Source: JAAUTT01 sp963846585
GTDB lineage: Bacteria > Bacteroidota > Bacteroidia > Bacteroidales > JAAUTT01
Direction: 5' to 3'
Length of the DNA: 64,000 bases
Assembly: GCA_963846585.1 (NCBI GenBank)
Contig: CAWJWO010000002.1
Location: forward strand, 1 to 64,000
Below the pieces are notes generated by a model. The model saw only the letters and a program-made list of their open reading frames with translations, did not search any database and was not told the DNA's origin. Both the position numbers and the translations under genes were made by a program. Positions 18,795-28,210 of this stretch are shown in pieces (position 1 is the stretch's first letter; each line of letters opens with the position of its first letter).

Positions 18795-18854
18795 GAGATT
18801 CCTCCCTTTGGTCGTAATTACAGTCGGTTTCGGGAAGAGAACGGGAGGAATCTC
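18795..18854. terminator. Inverted repeat after the PQQ propeller gene
   Basis: GAGATTCCTCCC at 18795-18806 pairs perfectly with GGGAGGAATCTC at 18843-18854, followed by TTTATT. The words belong to the widespread 'GAGATTCCTCxCTTCGGTCG' repeat that also occurs at 51866-52022. It could end transcription of the upstream gene. Confidence 0.5.
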
Positions 18855-19161
18855 TTTATTAGGTGCAATTCATAAAAAAATCCCAATTACAAAATAAAAA
18901 AAGTTAATTCCTTTCATCGAACTGACATTTTTATAAGACAAATCTTAATCAATTGGTTGTAAATGTTTTTATTGAACCAACAGAAAAACAATGATAATCA
19001 TTATCAAGTCCACCCCAACCTACTCCAGTAAATGAAAGTTGAATATAATATTGAGTTTTACGACATTTTTTTATTAAGCCACTTCAATGCTGATGACGGA
19101 ATCATTCATAATTATTTACCTCCATCTGAAGCCAATAAATTGAAAATGGGAAATAAAATAA

Positions 19162-19742
19162 ATGAAAAAATCTATATACATATTTCGGCATTTTTCTTAT
19201 CCCGAAAAAGTATTCATTATTTCTATTCTCAAAATCAATCATATTCTTAGCAGCAATTCCGTTGCACAAAAACCAAATTGAAAAGTATGTTAATCATTAA
19301 ATTTAAAATATCATTTATTTGATTGTTTGTTTGAATGTTCATAAATATAATCATTAATTCAAAAACAAATAGACCAAACATCATAAATATCAATAACAAA
19401 GAAAGAATATTAAATAGATTATTGTTTCTTTCATTTTTAGAAATCACAAATAGACCATATTTTAAATATTATTTTTTGAGTGAAAAATATTATTCCTTAA
19501 ATTCAATTACTAATAATATGGATTTAATAGTAAATAATTCAAAAGGTTCGGCTTCTGGCTTTGGGTTTGATTTAGGATATAAGTTTGGAAGGGATCGATT
19601 GATTTGGGAGCCATTAATAGGTTATGCATTTGGTTATTCAAGTGGATTAGGTCAGGATACAAGGATTGATCCTGATTTTAGAGATTTTGAGGCTTAGACA
19701 ATATTTTTAAGGATAGAAGTTAGAATTGGTATTTGTTTTTAG
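19162..19742 (+). pseudogene. Decayed outer-membrane beta-barrel protein
   Basis: The C-terminal part (within the open frame from 19335) reads SGFGFDLGYKFGRDRLIWEP, then LIGYAFGYSSGLGQD, typical of DUF3575-like small outer-membrane barrels. A TAG at 19695-19697 interrupts the frame. Fourteen further codons read TIFLRIEVRIGICF and end in Phe at 19742, the classic terminal barrel strand with a C-terminal aromatic. Upstream, from ATG 19162, a signal-like start (MKKSIYIF) breaks up across frames, with SIIFLAAIPLHKNQIEKYV in another frame. The gene therefore has at least one nonsense codon and one or more frameshifts. Family assignment is approximate. Confidence 0.55.
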
Positions 19743-20362
19743 TAAGAAAGAATCAGTTCACCTACAAGACTGGATGCTAACTTTGAATCTCCAATTAGCG
19801 TTAATAAGTGTAAACGACTGAGTGTTTCTGGTGTTATACCCAATGATGATGCAATATATTTTAAAGGAACCTGTTTGAAAATCTCTGGTCTTTCTGAAAA
19901 CAATTTATTAAATCGTTGTTCTGCACTTAAATGCAATTGGGAGAAAAAAATAGTTTCCAATTCTGCGTAAGCCATAAGTAGTTGTAAGTTTTCAACCTCA
20001 AGCCAGTTTTTAAATTCATTTATTAGTTTTAAATGATTTCCTCTATCAATTATTAGTAAACTACAATCTGTTAATGCTTGTATGTTCCAAAGGTTAGGTA
20101 TTTGATATGCAAAACTTTGAAGCGCAGTTATAAATGAATTCTTAAAAATAAAAAGCATGGTTGTTTCTACTTCATTTATTTCATCTTCAATCCTCAAGAT
20201 TCCGTAATCAACAAAAGCAAGATGTTTGCAAATATCTCCTTTGCTAATCCAAAACTGATTTTTCTTTAATTTTATTGGTTGAAAATATTGAAGTATAATA
20301 TTTCGTTCTGATATAGTAAGATGTTATTTTTCAGCTAAATATTTATCAAAACTTGATTTCAT
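19739..20362 (-). pseudogene. Crp/Fnr-family regulator interrupted at codon 13
   Basis: From ATG 20362 the frame reads MKSSFDKYLAEK, then TAA (20324-20326), then continues HLTISERNIILQYFQPIKL and LAFVDYGILRIEDEINE, the expected cNMP-binding domain of Bacteroidota Crp/Fnr proteins. It ends with a helix-turn-helix region (PLKYIASSLGITPETLSRL). Without the stop the protein would be ~207 residues, slightly longer than the usual ~190; its last ~20 residues after ETLSRL do not look like the family and may be a rearranged end. Such regulators respond to redox or oxygen in many Bacteroidota. A fragment starting at an internal ATG (20197) could still be made but would lack the first half of the sensor domain. 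Confidence 0.75.
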
Positions 20363-20699
20363 GCTGTAAAACAATTAAAATATTTCCCATCTACCTAAAT
20401 AAAAATACTAATTTATAACAATCAGAAATTAATATTCGCAGAAATGCCAGTAGACATTCAGCAGAATACACTAAATCTTGTATATTTAATCAAGCTATCA
20501 TTTAAATTTTTGCATGGCAATATTTACAGTGCTATATGGTTAATCGGGAAAATATTTATTTAAAAATATTTGCTTTTTAACATAGTTCATAAGGCTTATG
20601 GGATAATGATTTTGCTGATTATATGTGCGTTAAATGTTAGGTTCACTGTTTTTTAATGTTTTTAGCCTGTATTGCCGCTTTGTCAGTATTTCTTTTGCA
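20363..20699. other. Non-coding gap between the Crp/Fnr pseudogene and HepT
   Basis: AT-rich stretch of 337 bases. I found no open frame resembling a protein, no tandem words of the intergenic family and no convincing promoter or hairpin. Confidence 0.5.
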
Positions 20700-21038
20700 T
20701 TATTTTCCCAGGATATTGCCTATTTGTTCAGATAATTCTGGTATCTTATTTTTTACAACATCCCAAACAATAGAATAGTTAATTCCCATATAATCATGAA
20801 TAAGCCGATCTCTCATGCCGGCCATATTTTTCCAGTTAACAGAATTCCATTTTACTTTATAATCAGCCGGTATTTTCTTTGTTGCCTCCCCTATAATTTC
20901 AAGACTTCTAACTATAGCCCTTTTTAAAGTTTCATTTCCAAGTAAATCATCTTTTGTAAAATCGTTGCCTGTAACCGATAAAATAAATAAACATTCATCA
21001 CTTATGTGTCTTAAATACTCTATAGGTTCCTTAAACAT
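20700..21038 (-). CDS. HepT-like ribonuclease toxin (DUF86 family)
   Basis: 112 residues, all-helical. The family catalytic motif R-x4-H-x-Y is present as RDRLIHDYMG near residue 78. HepT toxins are HEPN-fold RNases that dimerise and are silenced when the cognate MntA nucleotidyltransferase AMPylates the Tyr of this motif. Upstream segments EYLRHISDECLFIL and RSLEIIGEATKKIP match the family. The start overlaps the end of the MntA gene by 8 bases, so antitoxin is translated first and coupled. Length and motifs look intact. Confidence 0.9.
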   Translation of the reverse strand: MFKEPIEYLRHISDECLFILSVTGNDFTKDDLLGNETLKRAIVRSLEIIGEATKKIPADYKVKWNSVNWKNMAGMRDRLIHDYMGINYSIVWDVVKNKIPELSEQIGNILGK

Positions 21039-21327
21039 ACATTACTTCCTTTAAAATTTTTGGGCCAATATATGGGCTTAATCCATTTTTTGTAACTATT
21101 TCAACTTTCTCATTTTTAAATAAATTTTCAAAATAATCATATACAGCCATGTAATTGTCAAAGTTTTCTTTGTCCGGAGCAAAATCAATTAATATATCAA
21201 TATCACTTATGTTCGATTGCTCTTCCCGAACATATGAACCAAATAATCCAACATTTTGTATGCCTAATATGGAAAGTTCATTTATATGAGTCCGGATAGT
21301 ACTTAATATAAAATCTTTAGTTGTCAT
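21031..21327 (-). CDS. MntA-like minimal nucleotidyltransferase antitoxin
   Basis: 98 residues with the polymerase-beta-type signature GSYVREEQSNISDIDILID (G-S then D-x-D), which binds ATP and metal. MntA antitoxins of the HepT/MntA system transfer AMP to the toxin tyrosine. Upstream of HepT on the same strand with overlapping ends. A small antiviral or plasmid-maintenance role is known for some relatives; nothing here decides which. Nearby genes are decayed, so this module sits in an accessory zone. Confidence 0.9.
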   Translation of the reverse strand: MTTKDFILSTIRTHINELSILGIQNVGLFGSYVREEQSNISDIDILIDFAPDKENFDNYMAVYDYFENLFKNEKVEIVTKNGLSPYIGPKILKEVMYV

Positions 21328-21763
21328 AGTATTCTAAAATTGTCCAAATTCTGATTTCATAAGGGGAACGCAAATATAACTATAATACAAATATAAGAAT
21401 ATTACTTATCAAAGCGCCAATCAACTTATTACCTGTGCAGGTTTTTGGGATAATTTGAGGATCCCAGACTGCCCGGGAATTAGCTGAAAGGCATAAACGC
21501 TCCATGGGATATTTCAGAACACATAAAGGCTTAAAAAATTATGTGTTGGGTTTAAATAATTATAAATAAAAAGTTTATACTTTTAATAACGTGATTTTAT
21601 ATAAGTAAAATCAAATTTTATGAAATAATTAAATGAAACAAAAAATATATATTTCAATTTTATTTCAATTATTTCTCTGTGCCTCAGTGTCTCTGTGTCT
21701 ATGTGTTCAGTTTTATAAAAGAAGGCAGAAGGTAGAATTAGAAGTTAGATAAATTCTGTTATC
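21328..21763. other. Intergenic region without a recognisable gene
   Basis: 436 bases. Around 21670-21745 it holds CTCTGTGCCTCAGTGTCTCTGTGTC and AGAAGGCAGAAGGTAGAA words of the intergenic repeat vocabulary, lying just after the stop of the minus-strand oxidoreductase gene. The remainder shows no supported feature. Confidence 0.5.
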
Positions 21764-22738
21764 TTATATTCGTATAACGCTCTTACCCCTTAGACCACCA
21801 TGTTTTATCTTATCATGTAACGTCCCGGCCTTGTCTAAATCAACAGTTGACCGGATACGTGCAGTTATTTTACCTTCTGCCAGCATTTTTGCTATCTCAT
21901 TGAGACCTTGTTGCGAGGAAATGGGGTTAGTGTTTGATGCAATATTGAAAGCATTAATCCGGCGCTCAGCAAACCACCCTATATCTGCAGCATAAATTGC
22001 TGATACAAGATTCCCTCCTGGCTTAAGTATCTCAGTATTATGTATAATTGTATTAGGACCATTCACCAGATCAAGGATCGCATCAACACCTTCAGGATGA
22101 TTACTACGGATTGCCTTAAATACATCGACTTCATTAATATTATAAACTTCTTCGGCACCAAGTTGATAAGCCTCCCCACCACTATCGCCCCTTACAGTTG
22201 CAATGACTTTTAATCCGCGTGAACGTGCCATTTCCAGTGCATACCCTCCAACACCACCGATTGCACCCATAACAACTAAAGATTGGCCTGCCGTAACATT
22301 TAAAAGATTGAGCGAACCAAGGGAAGTTATTGCCGCGACGGGTAAAGCAGCGGCCTGTTCGTCTGATATGCCATCGGGTATATGAGCAAAAGGTGAAGTG
22401 TTCAATCCCGGTGTTACCATTGTGTATTCGGCATATGTGCCATATGATCTTGCCTGACCAAAAATCCGGTCCCCGATTTTAAAATTAAGTTCACCGGAAG
22501 GAATTCTTTCTATAATACCTGCGAAGTCAACACCTATTATATATGGAAAGTATGATGCAGCCGTCAGTCTTTCTATAAGTTTGTAGTCTACCGGGTTAAC
22601 ACCGGCATATGTTACCCGGACAAGCAAATCACTTTCGGAGGAGGGTATCGGTAAATTGTGAATCCCCGCACTTTCTCCGAACTTCATAACAGAATATGCA
22701 CGCATAGTTCCGGACGATTTATTTACTATTGTTTCCAT
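21764..22738 (-). CDS. Medium-chain dehydrogenase/quinone oxidoreductase family protein
   Basis: 324 residues with a GroES-like N-terminal domain (YAGVNPVDYKLIERL, GVDFAGIIERI) and a Rossmann NADPH-binding domain (VMGAIGGVGGYALEMARS near residue 155). It lacks the structural zinc cysteines of alcohol dehydrogenases, fitting the zeta-crystallin/quinone oxidoreductase branch, which reduces quinones or enone substrates with NADPH. C-terminal RSTVDLDKAGTLHDKIKHGG fits the family. It is a single gene facing away from the protease gene's upstream copy of a long inverted repeat. The substrate cannot be predicted. Confidence 0.85.
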   Translation of the reverse strand: METIVNKSSGTMRAYSVMKFGESAGIHNLPIPSSESDLLVRVTYAGVNPVDYKLIERLTAASYFPYIIGVDFAGIIERIPSGELNFKIGDRIFGQARSYGTYAEYTMVTPGLNTSPFAHIPDGISDEQAAALPVAAITSLGSLNLLNVTAGQSLVVMGAIGGVGGYALEMARSRGLKVIATVRGDSGGEAYQLGAEEVYNINEVDVFKAIRSNHPEGVDAILDLVNGPNTIIHNTEILKPGGNLVSAIYAADIGWFAERRINAFNIASNTNPISSQQGLNEIAKMLAEGKITARIRSTVDLDKAGTLHDKIKHGGLRGKSVIRI

Positions 22739-22770
22739 AAAGTTTAAATTTTACTTACAAATAATAGTAC

Positions 22771-22952
22771 TTTATTAATAATTTTTAATAGTTCATTCGA
22801 ATTAAGAGTTTAAAAAATTAAACCACAAAGATCACAAAGGTTTCACAAAGTAACGCAAAGGAACAAAACCCTTTATATGATAAAATCAAGTAAATTTTTT
22901 ATTATCCTTTGTGTACCTTTGTGATTGACTTTGTGTACCTTTGTGGTAAAGC
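22771..22952 (+). repeat. Long dispersed repeat, copy 1 (downstream of the tricorn-like gene)
   Basis: The core at 22818-22952 runs from TTAAACCACAAAGATCACAA to CCTTTGTGGTAAAGC. It is nearly the reverse complement of 26452-26586, and similarity extends on the left to about 22771. The copy is itself an imperfect palindrome: CCACAAAGATCACAAAGG words on the left, CCTTTGTGTACCTTTGTG on the right, around an AT-rich centre (ATGATAAAATCAAGTA). Confidence 0.9.
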
Positions 22953-22959
22953 TGTCCTC

Positions 22960-23096
22960 TCACTTATTCATGTCCTTTCACGTCCCACGTCCCACGTCCC
23001 ACGTCCCTTTTCACGTCCCTTTTCACGTCCTTTCACGTCTTTTCACGTCTCACGTCCCACGTTTCACGTCCTTTTACGTCTTCTGCCTTCTGCCTT
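22960..23096. repeat. ACGTCCC/ACGTCTC and TTCTGCC tandem words after the protease stop
   Basis: On the minus strand, which is the coding strand of the adjacent gene, it reads as GAAGGCAGAAGACGTAAAAG, then ACGTGAG/ACGTGGG units, so the purine-rich side follows the stop codon, as in other gaps of this window. Confidence 0.85.
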
Positions 23097-26000
23097 CTAT
23101 TTGGACTTATCCGGCGCCACCGGTACAGGCGGTACCCCCTTATAATCCTTTAATTCATCCAGCACTATTTCAATTGCCTTGTTCAATTGCGCATCTTCTC
23201 CTTCGTATTCCTTTGAAGGATCATTATCCTGCCATATGTCCGGTTCTACTCCGTGTCCTTCAATAATCCAACTGCTGGAATCGCTGGAATATGATGCAAA
23301 TTGAGGAATACGCAAAGCTGCACCATCAATAAACGGTTTTGAACTTTCTATTCCTACTACCCCTCCCCAGGTACGCATTCCTACTACTTTCCCGATATGA
23401 TGTTTTTCAAAGGCATAAGGAAACAAATCTCCATCTGAAGCTGAATAATTATCAATTAGTAAAACCTTAGGACCAATCATCATTTCAGTTGGAACCGGAT
23501 GTCCGTCTGTTCTGTTTCTCTCCATAACTGACCTGGTAACTTCCCTGCGGAGTCTTTCAATAATCATAGGAGATACATTACCTCCGCCATTTCCGCGGTC
23601 ATCAATAATCAGGGCTTTTTTATCCAGCTGGGGATAGAAATATTTGGCGAATTCGTTTAACCCCTCCACTCCCATATCAGGAATATGTATATACCCAACT
23701 TCTCCATGAGTTGCTTCACTAACTTTGCGGATATTGTCCTGCACCCACCGGTAATAGTAAAGTGGTGACTCATCACCTGTTGGAATTACAATCGCTTTAT
23801 GGCTTCCTTCTATAACAGGTGAACTGTTTAAGGTAATTTCAATTTTTTTGCCGGCTGTATTAACCATCAACTCATAAATATCATTTACATGTTGTGTGGA
23901 TTTCCCATTTATGGCAAGAATAAAATCGCCGGCTTTAGCATTTACCCCAATATCATTTAATGGTGAACGTAAATTTTCATCCCAGTTAGCTCCGGGAAGA
24001 ATCTCATCAATTTTGAAGAATCCGCTTATATCTTTGTGAAGCCGTACTCCAAGCAAGCCCGTTTTAATCCTTTCCGTTGTATGTTTTTCTCCACTGTTAA
24101 CATATGCATGCCCGACATTGAGTTCGGCAATCATTTCACCTATAATATAAGTTAAATCATCCCTGTGATTTACAAAAGGTACCAGTGGAGCATATTTGTC
24201 GTGAATTGCTTTCCAGTTTAGCCCATGCATATTCGAAACATAAAAAAAGTCGCGCATATGCCGCCAGCTTTCATCGAAAATTTGTTTCCATTCCTTATGA
24301 TAATCGACCCACACTTTCATACCTGACAAATCAGCAAAGTCCTTAAGGTCAAGCTTGGCAGAAGGAAGATCGATAACAGCATATTTGTCTTCCTGTTTGA
24401 CCAGCATTTTTTTACCGTTTGAAGATATTGAAAACAAGATATTTGATCCCAGTTCAGTTTCCTGACGTTTTTTGAAATCATAGAATTTTGCAGTTCCCAA
24501 ATTACCTGGCTCGGTGGATTGTTCAAGATAATAAACCTTATCCCCCATGCCGTATATAGAAGTGTAATTTGAAGGTTTTACAGGGAGCCCTACTATACGG
24601 TTTTGAATTCCATCCAGATCAATTTTTGTAGTTATGGTGTCCTTGTTTGCAAGTTTAACTTTTTTGTCATCATTTTTGTTTGCTTCGGAAGTAGTAGCCA
24701 TTTTTTCTTTTTCCGGGATAATCTCATTATCTTCAGGTGCTAATGGTGAGGGAGTATCCTTTAAAAGAGTTACCAGGTAAATCCTTTCCATTTTAATATA
24801 GGCATGGTTCCATTCTGTTTGAGAATATATCGGATTAAAATCCCGTTCTGAAGAAAAGTACAAATATTTCCCATCTTTACTGAAAGAAGGTGAATTAGAT
24901 GAATACCATGAATCGGTAACTGCAGATATTGTTTTGGTAGTTAAATTATATATATAGATTTGTTCCAGGTCGTTTTTTTCTGTCCTGCCATAAACCACCC
25001 ATTTGCTATCGGGTGACCAGTTATAATCTAAAATACGCTCATATTTGCCCCGATCGACCAGGGTAACTTCTTTATTACTTATATCTACAATTTGCAGTCT
25101 GAATAATTGATCGTTAAATAGTATCTTTTTACTGTCAGGTGACCATTTTATACTAAACTTATAGGTATCGGCATTTTTAGTAAGTTGAATTGCAGACTCC
25201 GAACCATCCTGTTTAATTATATAAACTTCATATTCACCTGTTTGATCAGAAAGATAAGCCACATAATTACCATCAGGAGACCAGGCAGATTCACGCTCAT
25301 GCACATCCGGAGTTTGTGTCAGATTTCTTGTAATACCTGATTTATAAGGAACGGTAAAAATTTCTCCGCGTGCACTGAAAAGGATACGTTCGCCATTTGG
25401 GGACAAGCTAAATCCGCGGATACTTTTTGAAGCATCTTTCCATTCACTCCTGGAAAATTGAAAATCATCCTTAATTTGTATATTGACTTTATCGAATTTT
25501 CTTGTTTTTGTGTCGAATTTATATATATATCCGCCGTTTTCAAATACAATTTGATCCTTGCCAATAGAAGGAAACTTTATATCAAAATCATTAAAACCGG
25601 TTACTTTTTCAGTAGTTTTAGTTACAGTATTGTAAACAAATAAATTCATGGTGCGATCCCTGTCCGAAAGAAAAAAAATCTCATTACCTGCCCACATTGG
25701 GAAAATATCCTGGCTGGGATTATTAGTAATATTCGCCACCTGTTTTGTCCCAAAATCATATATCCATATATCATCTGCCATTCCGCCCCTGTAATGTTTC
25801 CAGGTACGGAACTCACGGAATACACGGTTAAATGCAAGTTTTTTACCATCATGGGAATAAGAACAGAATCCTCCTGTTGCCAGGGGAATTTCAGTTGATA
25901 AACCACCGTCGGGCGATACATTAAAAAGACTTCCCTTAAACGCGTTAAATGATTGCTTTCGCGATCGGTATGTAATCGATTTACCATCAGGCGTCCATGC

Positions 26001-26372
26001 CATTACTATGTTGTTCGGGCCCATCCTGTCGGATACATCATCCCTGCTCAAAGTGGCAGTATATGTAACACGTTTGGGGACGCCACCCTGAGAAGGCATT
26101 ACGTAAACTTCTGTATTTCCGTCAAATTGCCCTGTAAATGCCAATGTCTTTCCATCGGGCGAAAACCTCGGAAACATTTCATATCCGATATTTGAAGTAA
26201 GTTTACGTGCAACGCCTCCATCCGATGAAACTACATAAAGGTCACCTGCATAGGAAAATACAATCTGATTGTCATAAATAGCAGGAAAACGCATTAATCG
26301 TGCCTCATCCTGCCCGTAAACCGCAGAAATAAAACTTAAAAAGCAGGATAGTAATAGAAATAATTTTTTCAT
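23097..26372 (-). CDS. Tricorn-type S41 protease with TolB-like propeller and PDZ domain
   Basis: 1091 residues with a signal peptide (ending VYGQDEA). Residues ~25-560 form WD40/TolB-type propellers (FPRFSPDGKTLAFTG, MAWTPDGKSITYRS, SWSPDGNYVAYLSDQ-like repeats). A helical C1-like region follows (~700-790, WKQIFDESWRHMRDFFY), then a PDZ domain (~800-880, VNAKAGDFILAINGKS) and the S41 catalytic core with IDDRGNGGGNVSPMIIERL and the nucleophile Ser in DNYSASDGDLFPYAF. The domain order equals archaeal tricorn and the secreted Bacteroidota homologues that trim peptides. The signal peptide places it in the periplasm or outside. It is framed by inverted copies of a ~180-base repeat. Confidence 0.92.
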   Translation of the reverse strand: MKKLFLLLSCFLSFISAVYGQDEARLMRFPAIYDNQIVFSYAGDLYVVSSDGGVARKLTSNIGYEMFPRFSPDGKTLAFTGQFDGNTEVYVMPSQGGVPKRVTYTATLSRDDVSDRMGPNNIVMAWTPDGKSITYRSRKQSFNAFKGSLFNVSPDGGLSTEIPLATGGFCSYSHDGKKLAFNRVFREFRTWKHYRGGMADDIWIYDFGTKQVANITNNPSQDIFPMWAGNEIFFLSDRDRTMNLFVYNTVTKTTEKVTGFNDFDIKFPSIGKDQIVFENGGYIYKFDTKTRKFDKVNIQIKDDFQFSRSEWKDASKSIRGFSLSPNGERILFSARGEIFTVPYKSGITRNLTQTPDVHERESAWSPDGNYVAYLSDQTGEYEVYIIKQDGSESAIQLTKNADTYKFSIKWSPDSKKILFNDQLFRLQIVDISNKEVTLVDRGKYERILDYNWSPDSKWVVYGRTEKNDLEQIYIYNLTTKTISAVTDSWYSSNSPSFSKDGKYLYFSSERDFNPIYSQTEWNHAYIKMERIYLVTLLKDTPSPLAPEDNEIIPEKEKMATTSEANKNDDKKVKLANKDTITTKIDLDGIQNRIVGLPVKPSNYTSIYGMGDKVYYLEQSTEPGNLGTAKFYDFKKRQETELGSNILFSISSNGKKMLVKQEDKYAVIDLPSAKLDLKDFADLSGMKVWVDYHKEWKQIFDESWRHMRDFFYVSNMHGLNWKAIHDKYAPLVPFVNHRDDLTYIIGEMIAELNVGHAYVNSGEKHTTERIKTGLLGVRLHKDISGFFKIDEILPGANWDENLRSPLNDIGVNAKAGDFILAINGKSTQHVNDIYELMVNTAGKKIEITLNSSPVIEGSHKAIVIPTGDESPLYYYRWVQDNIRKVSEATHGEVGYIHIPDMGVEGLNEFAKYFYPQLDKKALIIDDRGNGGGNVSPMIIERLRREVTRSVMERNRTDGHPVPTEMMIGPKVLLIDNYSASDGDLFPYAFEKHHIGKVVGMRTWGGVVGIESSKPFIDGAALRIPQFASYSSDSSSWIIEGHGVEPDIWQDNDPSKEYEGEDAQLNKAIEIVLDELKDYKGVPPVPVAPDKSK

Positions 26373-26451
26373 AATAATAATTTTAGTAGTGCCTGATGCT
26401 TATGAAAATGAGTAATTTGTTATGCAAATTATGGGTTAAAAAATGAAATTA

Positions 26452-26640
26452 GCTTTACCACAAAGGTACACTAAGTAAATCACTAAGGTACACAAAGGAT
26501 AATTCACAATATACTTGATTTCATTATTAAAAGGATTTGTTCCTTTGTGTTACTTTGTGTAAACCTTTGTGATCTTCGTGGTTTAAATTTTTAAACTTTT
26601 AATTCGCATTAATAATGAATTACTAAATTGAACAACATAT
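26452..26640 (-). repeat. Long dispersed repeat, copy 2 (upstream of the tricorn-like gene)
   Basis: The reverse-complement partner of 22771-22952. The core at 26452-26586 begins GCTTTACCACAAAGGTACAC and ends CTTCGTGGTTTAA. The similar flank TTTAAACTTTTAATTCGCAT matches the other copy's left flank. The two copies point in opposite directions around one gene. The rest of the gap to 26774 carries ACAACCTTTACAACATTTACAAC words (about 26722-26750) and no coding frame. Confidence 0.9.
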
Positions 26641-26774
26641 TATTAATGCTTTATGTTTATTAATTGAACAATTATTATTTATAAATGTAGCAAATATTAT
26701 AATTTTACATATCGAATAATACAACCTTTACAACATTTACAACATTTATAACTAAACAATAAGCACTATTATAC

Positions 26775-28076
26775 ATGAAAATCATCAGCATCGTTCCGGG
26801 ATTTGGAGCTTCATTTTATTGTGGAAACTGTTTACGCGACGGCGTTTTTGTAAAAACATTAAGGTCCCTGGGACATGATTCGGTTTTGGTTCCTGTATAT
26901 CTCCCTCTTTCATATGATAAAAATGATAAATCAGCTGATATTCCTGTATTTTATGGTGCTGTAAACATATATCTGAAACAGAATTTTCGGTTCCTGAGAA
27001 ACATGCCTTCATGGCTTGAACGTTTTTTCGATTCCGGACCAATTCTGAAATATGCTGCCGGTAAAGCAGGATCAACAAGGGCTACAGGACTGGAAGAAAT
27101 GACATTATCAATGCTTATGGGCAGCGAAGGGTTTCAGACTGAAGAACTTACTCAATTAATTAATTATTTGAAACACCGCGAGAAACCTGACATAGTGCAT
27201 CTCTCGAACTCTTTGCTTCTCGGGTTAGTAAAAAAAATCCGTGAGGACCTTAATGTACCGGTAATATGTTCACTTCAGGATGAAGATGTCTGGATAGATG
27301 GCATGCAACCTGATTATCGTGATAAATTATGGGAATTAATGGCTGAAAAGGGCCGTGATGTTAATGCTTTCGTGTCAGTTAGCAATTATTTTGGCGAAGT
27401 GATGAAAAAGAAATTACATATCCCTGATAATAAATTGCATATAGTTCCAATAGGCGTAAATCCTGATCAATATGAAGTTATAGTACCTTCACTTGAGCCT
27501 CCGGTGATTGGTTACCTTTCAAGGATGTGTGAGGATAATGGGTTTGAAATCCTTATCGATGCGTTTATTGAACTCAAAGATAATTCCGTTTTTAAAAATG
27601 CAAAATTAAGGCTCAACGGTGGAATGACCAGCGATGATAAACAATTCATCAATAAGCAAATTAAAAAACTCAAAAGAAAAGGCTATTCTAAAGATGTCGA
27701 TTTATACAAAGATTTTAATACAAATCATTTACCTGTGTTTTTCCGCGGATTATCGGTAATGTCAGTCCCTGTATTAAAAGGAGAAGCTTTTGGAATTTAT
27801 CAGATTGAATCGATGGCGTCAGGAATTCCTGTTGTACAGCCTGCCCTGGGTGCCTTTCCTGAAATTATTCAAACAACCGGGGGCGGGACAATCTATCATC
27901 CAAACACTCCTGCTGCCCTTGCTTCGGCCTTAACAGGGTTGTTTTCCAATCCTGAACAATTGCAGAAAATGAGTGTCGATGGCAGAAATGCCGTGATGCT
28001 GAAGTATAATTCCCAAACTCTCACTGAACAGATGATAGGGGTGTATGAAAAAGTGTTGCAGGAGGTGATGAGGTGA
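26775..28076 (+). CDS. Glycosyltransferase, family 4 type (GT-B)
   Basis: 433 residues. The N-terminus MKIISIVPGFGASFYCGNC is the glycine-loop start of GT4 enzymes. The C-terminal donor-binding domain has FEILIDAFIEL, LPVFFRGLSVMSVPVLKGEA and FGIYQIESMASGIPVVQPAL, including the E-x7-E-like region that contacts the nucleotide sugar. It is cytosolic, with no membrane segment. Donor and acceptor cannot be read from sequence. It is followed on the same strand by an ABC ATPase and permeases, but separated by repeat-filled gaps, so an operon is uncertain. Confidence 0.85.
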   Translation: MKIISIVPGFGASFYCGNCLRDGVFVKTLRSLGHDSVLVPVYLPLSYDKNDKSADIPVFYGAVNIYLKQNFRFLRNMPSWLERFFDSGPILKYAAGKAGSTRATGLEEMTLSMLMGSEGFQTEELTQLINYLKHREKPDIVHLSNSLLLGLVKKIREDLNVPVICSLQDEDVWIDGMQPDYRDKLWELMAEKGRDVNAFVSVSNYFGEVMKKKLHIPDNKLHIVPIGVNPDQYEVIVPSLEPPVIGYLSRMCEDNGFEILIDAFIELKDNSVFKNAKLRLNGGMTSDDKQFINKQIKKLKRKGYSKDVDLYKDFNTNHLPVFFRGLSVMSVPVLKGEAFGIYQIESMASGIPVVQPALGAFPEIIQTTGGGTIYHPNTPAALASALTGLFSNPEQLQKMSVDGRNAVMLKYNSQTLTEQMIGVYEKVLQEVMR

Positions 28077-28205
28077 TGAAGTGATTAAGTGATTAAGTGA
28101 TTAGGTTAGGAACCTGTAACCTGAACCTGTAACCTGCAACCTGGAACCTGTAACCTGCAACCTGCAACTTTCAACTAACAACTGACAACCAGCAACTAAC
28201 AACCA
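28077..28205. repeat. Mosaic repeat: GTGATTAAGT, then AACCTGTAACCTGC and CAACTAACAAC words
   Basis: GTGATTAAGTGATTAAGT words directly after the glycosyltransferase stop are followed by AACCTGTAACCTGAACCTG units and CAACTAACAACTGACAAC words that end just before the ABC ATPase start. Confidence 0.9.
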
Positions 28206-28210
28206 ATTAC

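Noticed and set aside
19032..19250. 72-residue open frame
   Set aside because: It overlaps the decayed N-terminus of the barrel pseudogene in another frame and has no recognisable features.
22909..23266. Overlapping open frames rich in Ser/Pro/Arg/Val
   Set aside because: They are translations of the ACGTCCC tandem words and of the antisense of the protease gene.
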